In this document: in pieces, positions 8,231 through 11,680 of the stretch
Layout of the letters: the number at the start of each line of letters is the position of its first letter
Numbering within the stretch: the first letter of the stretch is position 1
DNA from: Acanthaster planci
Taxonomy: Eukaryota > Echinodermata > Asteroidea > Valvatida > Acanthasteridae
Assembly: GCF_001949145.1 (NCBI RefSeq)
Contig: NW_019091362.1
Location: forward strand, 7,521,601-7,533,280
Direction of reading: 5' to 3'
DNA length: 11,680 nucleotides
Translations under genes and position numbers: made by a program
The notes under the pieces: generated by a model
What the model was told of the DNA's origin: nothing
Seen by the model: the letters and a program-made list of their open reading frames with translations, nothing else
Databases searched by the model: none

Positions 8231-9237
8231 CTGAAGATAAGGTGGTCAGAATCCAAACGAGGTCAGTCAAATTCCTCACAGACCCTTTCAGTTTAAGTGG
8301 TGTGAGCATCTGGGGAGCTTTGTCAGCCTTTCCAATATGCGCGTCAACACTTACACCAAGTGTTGTGTATCCGTCAAGATCATTCGAAGGGGCAATTTTT
8401 ATGGCCGAACGTAACGCACATATGTGTTAAGTTTATGGAGTCGTTTTTTTTTCTGTCTGTGAAAGTGAAACGCATGAATGCATCGTGTACGCAGCCCACC
8501 AAAAAAGCAGTACATATGGAAAGGCACCTTACTACTATTACACTTTGCCTTTCAAAGAAAGTTTCTTTGAAAACCTGGACAAAAGTTTATGAACATATGA
8601 GTACAACTAACAACTACTCCATGTATCTGGCAACTTTCATATTTTAATTTCCTCTGCTGATTCCAAATTGAGATATCGTGTTAAGTTTCTCTGAAGTCAA
8701 TCAGATATTTGAAATGAATTTTTAACTAGGTAATTGGTTTACTGTGAAACATCTTCGCCATCACAGAGCAGCCAATCAACTTGACCATACCTCAGACATA
8801 TTCATGTCTGAGAGCCGAATTTTCACTGGTTCATTTATCATCACATGCCAGGTTTTTTTCTGCTGTTTATCCAAGCGCACATGCGAGGATCCGCACCCAA
8901 GTCACATGGAACTGCTGCACAGGTGAAGTGCAGACGCATGAGCAATTGAGCATAGCCCTTACTTCATTACACATGCTGCCTTTTCTTTGCTCCTGAAATT
9001 TTACAGGCAAATGACTATGACTGAGGCACGGTAAAACAGATATAGTATGATTTAATGCCTCAGGAACTTGCTTGTCAACTCCTGATACTCATCGAAAATC
9101 AGCTTTCCAACTTTAAAGTCAGCTGGGAACCAGTCACAAATTTATGCTGGTAACCTGATGTGGCCAACCAGTATTATCTATACTTCTGTATTGGTAGTTC
9201 AACAAGCTTGGATAACTTTGGGGGTCAAGTTCTTTAC
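8231..9237. other. Intron 4, largest intron, one small hairpin
   Basis: This intron is about 1007 bases. Besides the 9-base hairpin at 8791-8812 I see only chance frames on the plus strand. Both flanking exons are phase 0 at this junction, so a missed phase-symmetric exon cannot be excluded, but no candidate with good splice sites and coil-like peptide was seen. Confidence 0.6.
8791..8812. repeat. Perfect 9-base hairpin in intron 4
   Basis: CTCAGACAT and ATGTCTGAG are perfectly complementary around a four-base loop. It is an isolated small inverted repeat with no recognised role and could be chance. Confidence 0.7.
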
Positions 9238-9344
9238 CTCTGCATCATAGAGTTTTGCCAGCGTGTGCTCAACTTCTCTCACTAACTCGTCTTCTCTGGC
9301 TGTGGCTTGTGCCTGGAGGGTCTTTATCTCTTCCTGTAATCGAG
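9238..9344 (-). CDS. Coding exon 4, coiled-coil protein
   Basis: The acceptor is CAATTGGCAG and the donor is GTAAAG. It enters in phase 1, completing an Ala codon split with exon 3, and leaves in phase 0 after 35 more codons (residues 115-149). The segment ARLQEEIKTLQAQ followed by REVEHTLAKLYDAE continues the coil in register. Exons 3 and 4 together form a 234-base block with phase 0 at both outer edges. Confidence 0.9.
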
Positions 9345-9655
9345 CTGCCAATTGAAAGTGATCCCTCGGTTGAAACTCGAGCAGCAAGGACGAACTGACA
9401 TGTATAAAGGATGAGCAACCATCTTGCTATGCACCATTTGGGGGCAGAGTCACAGTGCTTCTAACAAGCTCTTGGTATGCTGAACGTGAGTGATGCTGTC
9501 CAAAGCATTACTAACATGGTCAAGTGCTACATCTGTACGCCCTCTGTCTTGCTTGACAAACGATATGACATGAGTGGGGGATTTCGATTTCCATTGTGGT
9601 AACTTGCAACTTGGAAATATTGGAATACATAAAAGGAAAATTCTTTGAGAAAAAC

Positions 9656-9793
9656 CAACAAACCAGATTGTGAATAATGGTGGATTTTCATTGGCTGTTA
9701 TCAACAACCCAGAGTGTGAAAAATGGTGGATTTTCATTGGCTGTTATCAACAAACCAGAGTGTGAATAATGGCGGATTTTCATTGGCTGTTAT
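9656..9793. repeat. 46-base tandem repeat, three copies, in intron 3
   Basis: Three copies start at 9656, 9702 and 9748, with an exact 46-base period and only a few substitutions between them. Each holds GGATTTTCATTGGCTGTTAT, whose reverse strand reads AGCCAATG, a CCAAT-box match (ATTGG at 9690, 9736 and 9782). The 46-base period is not a multiple of three, and the array lies between exons 3 and 4, so it is noncoding. The near identity of the copies suggests recent duplication. Confidence 0.93.
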
Positions 9794-9893
9794 CATCAGC
9801 ATGCAAATATTAGACTGCTTTGAATTGTAGTAATAAATCAAGCTTCAGCAGAATCCATTGCCAGGGAAATTAACAAGTTCCCAGCATTGCAAC

Positions 9894-9933
9894 ATGATGG
9901 CATGGTTACATGAATGATGGAGTGGTTGCATGA
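9894..9933. repeat. 20-base imperfect tandem duplication
   Basis: ATGATGGCATGGTTACATGA (9894-9913) is followed directly by ATGATGGAGTGGTTGCATGA (9914-9933), matching at 17 of 20 bases. It lies about 100 bases from the 46-base array in the same intron and does not share its motif. Confidence 0.8.
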
Positions 9934-10110
9934 GGTCTTTGGGTGTGTGTGCAGGGTTGCGGTTAGTTTGAGCAATAAATAGTTAATACGCTCCTGCCTT
10001 ATCAAGAAAAAAATGCACTAGATCAGGCCCCATGTTCCATTTGAAGCTGAACTGTTCTCGACTGCAGGGGGCTATTTTCATCTAAGCGTTGGATTGTCTG
10101 ATCCTCTTAC

Positions 10111-10237
10111 CAGTTTCTTTCTGGGCGGCTTTGAGTGCAGCCTCGCGCTGCGCTTCTTCTTTAGGGTTGAGCTTCTTGACGGCCTTGGCCTGGTCAACGG
10201 AGTGCTTCATATCCTTCAGCTGATTTTGCAATTCTTT
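10111..10237 (-). CDS. Coding exon 3, coiled-coil protein
   Basis: The acceptor is GGGTTTTATTTCAG and the donor is GTAAGA. It enters in phase 0 and leaves in phase 1, with 42 codons plus one base (residues 72-113 and the start of 114). The peptide is highly charged, with KELQNQLKDMKH and an Ala/Lys/Glu-rich part that includes EEAQREAALKAAQKE, a typical long helix. Confidence 0.9.
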
Positions 10238-10407
10238 CTGAAATAAAACCCAGTACAAAAAGCCAACTGATTTTTGTACGTCTGCTAAAATACCCATTGA
10301 AAATGCTCATATACGACAAATGTCATTGGCTACGGCATTTCATTTACTTGACACAGGGTTGACCTCTGTGTGACCGTTTCCATGAGAAGCTCCCAATCTT
10401 CACTTAC

Positions 10408-10521
10408 AATTTTTTGGTTCTGTTTCTCTGTGAAGTTCTCCAGTGCTTCCAGCCTTGTAGTCTTCTTGGACAAATCTCTCTCCAACTTCTCGTTCCCTTT
10501 CGTCAGATGGTTCACACTGAC
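10408..10521 (-). CDS. Coding exon 2, coiled-coil protein
   Basis: The acceptor is TTGTTGTGTGACAG and the donor is a strong GTAAGTG. The exon is 114 bases, phase 0 at both ends, 38 codons (residues 34-71). The peptide, with NHLTKGNEKLERDL and RLEALENFTEKQ, has clear heptad spacing. A longer open stretch continues past the donor into the intron but loses coiled-coil character there. Confidence 0.88.
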
Positions 10522-10698
10522 CTGTCACACAACAAATAAGCCATGCACCCTTATGAAAGTGATGATGAATGATGACTTTTTCAGTGGAAACATGACCGTG
10601 AATATCTGTCATTTGTACTGAGTACTGCTTTGCAGTAACATCTTCAAACTGGCAGTGACAAGACAATTTGTCCCCTTTCTTTATGTCCATTCCTTTAC

Positions 10699-10799
10699 CC
10701 CAAACTCCAGTATCTGTTCGCACAGTTGCATGTTTTCTTCATTGCGTCTCTCCACGGCAACTGACATAAAGTTGAACTGTTTCAGGGCATTCTTGATCA
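10699..10799 (-). CDS. Coding exon 1 of window, coiled-coil protein
   Basis: This is the most upstream exon I can place. Its acceptor reads CTGTTTCAG before TGATCAAG and its donor is GTAAAG. It enters in phase 1 (two bases finish a codon) and leaves in phase 0, with 33 full codons, residues 1-33 of the partial product. The peptide contains LKQFNF and VERRNEENMQL and looks helical. A further upstream exon must supply the first base of the split codon. I found none in the remaining 881 bases, so the preceding intron is long. Confidence 0.8.
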
Positions 10800-10967
10800 C
10801 TGAAACAGAGATAATCAGAAAAATCAAAATCTGCTCGATATTTTGGAGTTAATTGGAGTGCACAAAATATCAGTAGCTCAAAAACTGGTCTGCTTATAAA
10901 ACTATGCTTGGGTTGAAAATCAGGCCTTGCCTTCTTTATGACATCTTTAAGCTGATGTAAGATATTA

Positions 10968-10984
10968 ATATATATATATATATA
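10968..10984. repeat. (AT)n microsatellite
   Basis: This is an uninterrupted run of alternating A and T of 17 bases in the noncoding flank upstream of exon 1. Confidence 0.9.
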
Positions 10985-11277
10985 CGCTTGATTTCAACTG
11001 AAAAAAATTCTTTTCTCTAAATAGGGAATCCACAGAGTGAAAATAAATTCAAAATCTTATTTCTTGGGCTGAAAAACCCCTTATTCAATAACTGAGTCCT
11101 TAGTCTTCCCATTGGTGAACCTCGGAGTGCAGGAACAAAAAACGTTTCAAAAAGAGCACCTGAAAAAGTGGTTCATCTAATAGGTGTTGAATGGGCCTAC
11201 ATCCTTCATACTAGCTTCAACATGTCCTTTGTCACATTTTTATCTAACCTCCCCCTTGGATGTCACATATTCAAATA

Positions 11278-11484
11278 GACCTGTAGTGGGTATTAAATAT
11301 CCACAAATACGGCGTCCACCAAAAGCAATGTGTTTCATAAGTATCATTTACCAAAAATAAAGTTGACTGTAGGTAACGTACTCGGACTACTGATGTGCTG
11401 GGTAGTATATCGTAATTTGGGTGTATTGTTTGTAAACAACAACTGAAACACACGTTGCTATGGGGTTGATACCCACTATAGGTC
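11278..11484. repeat. Inverted repeat pair, possible decayed MITE
   Basis: GACCTGTAGTGGGTATTAA at 11278-11296 pairs with the reverse complement of 11466-11484 at 17 of 19 bases, with about 170 bases between. I see no target-site duplication at either end, so calling it a transposon is tentative. The spacing and length are in the range of small MITEs. The region lies upstream of exon 1. Confidence 0.6.
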
Positions 11485-11680
11485 ACGCGATTTAGTGGGC
11501 GCAAGCAGTCTATTATGTTACATAACAGAGGCCTAAGCATATTAATTAACTTAGCAAAATGAACCACATTTTGACAGACACACTTTAAAGGCTTTTTTGA
11601 GAATTTGGCACGACATATATCAACAGGGACCTTTGTAGTGTCCATTTTCACCAGGCTCACAAAGTATGTGGTACATTTAA

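Larger units (their letters stand above)
610..10799 (-). other. Interior of a multi-exon gene for a long coiled-coil protein (18 exons in window, both ends missing)
   Basis: Eighteen minus-strand exons can be chained with every splice phase matching, giving 1818 coding bases and 605 complete codons without a stop. The first exon begins inside a codon and the last ends inside one, so the gene runs past both edges of what I can see. The product is rich in Glu, Lys, Gln, Leu and Arg with heptad-like spacing, which marks a mostly coiled-coil protein. Breaks in the coil are an Ala/Pro-rich linker at residues about 251-271, a less regular part at about 347-398, and proline clusters near 408-421 and 535-537. 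I see no signal peptide, membrane segment or catalytic motif. I do not recognise the family. Such composition is common in centrosomal, ciliary and Golgi scaffold proteins, so one of those roles is possible but unproven. Introns run from 170 to about 1000 bases, and four of them hold repeats or transposon remnants. Confidence 0.85.

Noticed and set aside
9450-9737. Minus-strand frame across the 46-base array giving a repeated NENPPLFTIW-like peptide
   Set aside because: The repeat period is not divisible by three, the frame has no splice support and the array is intronic.
10400-10723. A 107-codon minus-strand frame joining exon 1 and exon 2 regions
   Set aside because: It is in a different frame from both exons, runs through the intron and lacks coil character.
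610-10799. Assigning the gene to CFAP57 or another named ciliary coiled-coil protein
   Set aside because: Short resemblances (an RFK.DL-like patch and an LFEKY/MFERY-like patch) are in the wrong spacing and too weak. No name is justified without a search.
11271-11660. A 129-codon open frame on the minus strand, the longest in the window
   Set aside because: The peptide has no coiled-coil character or family signature, is rich in Cys/His/Tyr in no motif order, and spans an inverted repeat. It does not connect in phase to exon 1 with a believable donor.
1-11680. CRISPR array, tRNA, rRNA or prokaryotic operon
   Set aside because: The only tandem repeats are intronic minisatellites without spacers. 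I saw no tRNA or rRNA signature on either strand, and the coding signal is spliced.

Overview
This is a stretch of an animal nuclear genome. It holds no prokaryotic-style gene. The coding signal is a series of short minus-strand exons, each bounded by AG and GT splice sites, separated by AT-rich introns of about 170-1000 bases that carry transposon remnants. I cannot name the species. The intron sizes and the repeat types (a TA-flanked CAGTGGAAC element, a TTAA-flanked element, a non-LTR retrotransposon tail ending in an ATGT run) would fit a marine invertebrate, but that is inference.

The window is the interior of one minus-strand gene. Reading from high to low coordinates I place 18 coding exons (10799 down to 610). 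All 17 splice junctions keep the reading frame. Together they give 1818 coding bases, or 605 complete codons, of a Glu/Lys/Gln/Leu-rich protein that is mostly coiled coil. Neither the start codon nor the stop codon lies in the window. The protein has an Ala/Pro-rich linker (residues about 251-271 of the partial product), a less coiled-coil-like stretch near residues 347-398, a KPPPD kink near residue 535 and a basic aromatic segment (FERYIIFRRMQ) at the low-coordinate end. I do not recognise the family. A centrosomal, ciliary or cytoskeletal scaffold is only a guess from the composition.

Several introns hold mobile or repeated DNA. Intron 13 has a 673-base pogo/Tigger-like non-autonomous DNA transposon (2909-3581) with TA duplications and iterated terminal motifs. 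Intron 12 has a 191-base TTAA-flanked inverted-repeat element (3855-4045). Intron 10 has the 3' end of a non-LTR retrotransposon on the plus strand (about 5101-5545). Intron 3 has three exact-period 46-base tandem copies, each with an inverted CCAAT motif, and nearby a 20-base duplication. The high-coordinate flank (10800-11680) has a TA microsatellite and a 19-base inverted repeat pair. The remaining introns show nothing I can support.

I found no convincing new multi-gene system. The points most worth a second look are the unidentified coiled-coil gene with its phase-matched exon blocks, the iteron-like ends of the pogo-like element lying 52 bases from a splice donor, and the CCAAT-bearing tandem repeat.
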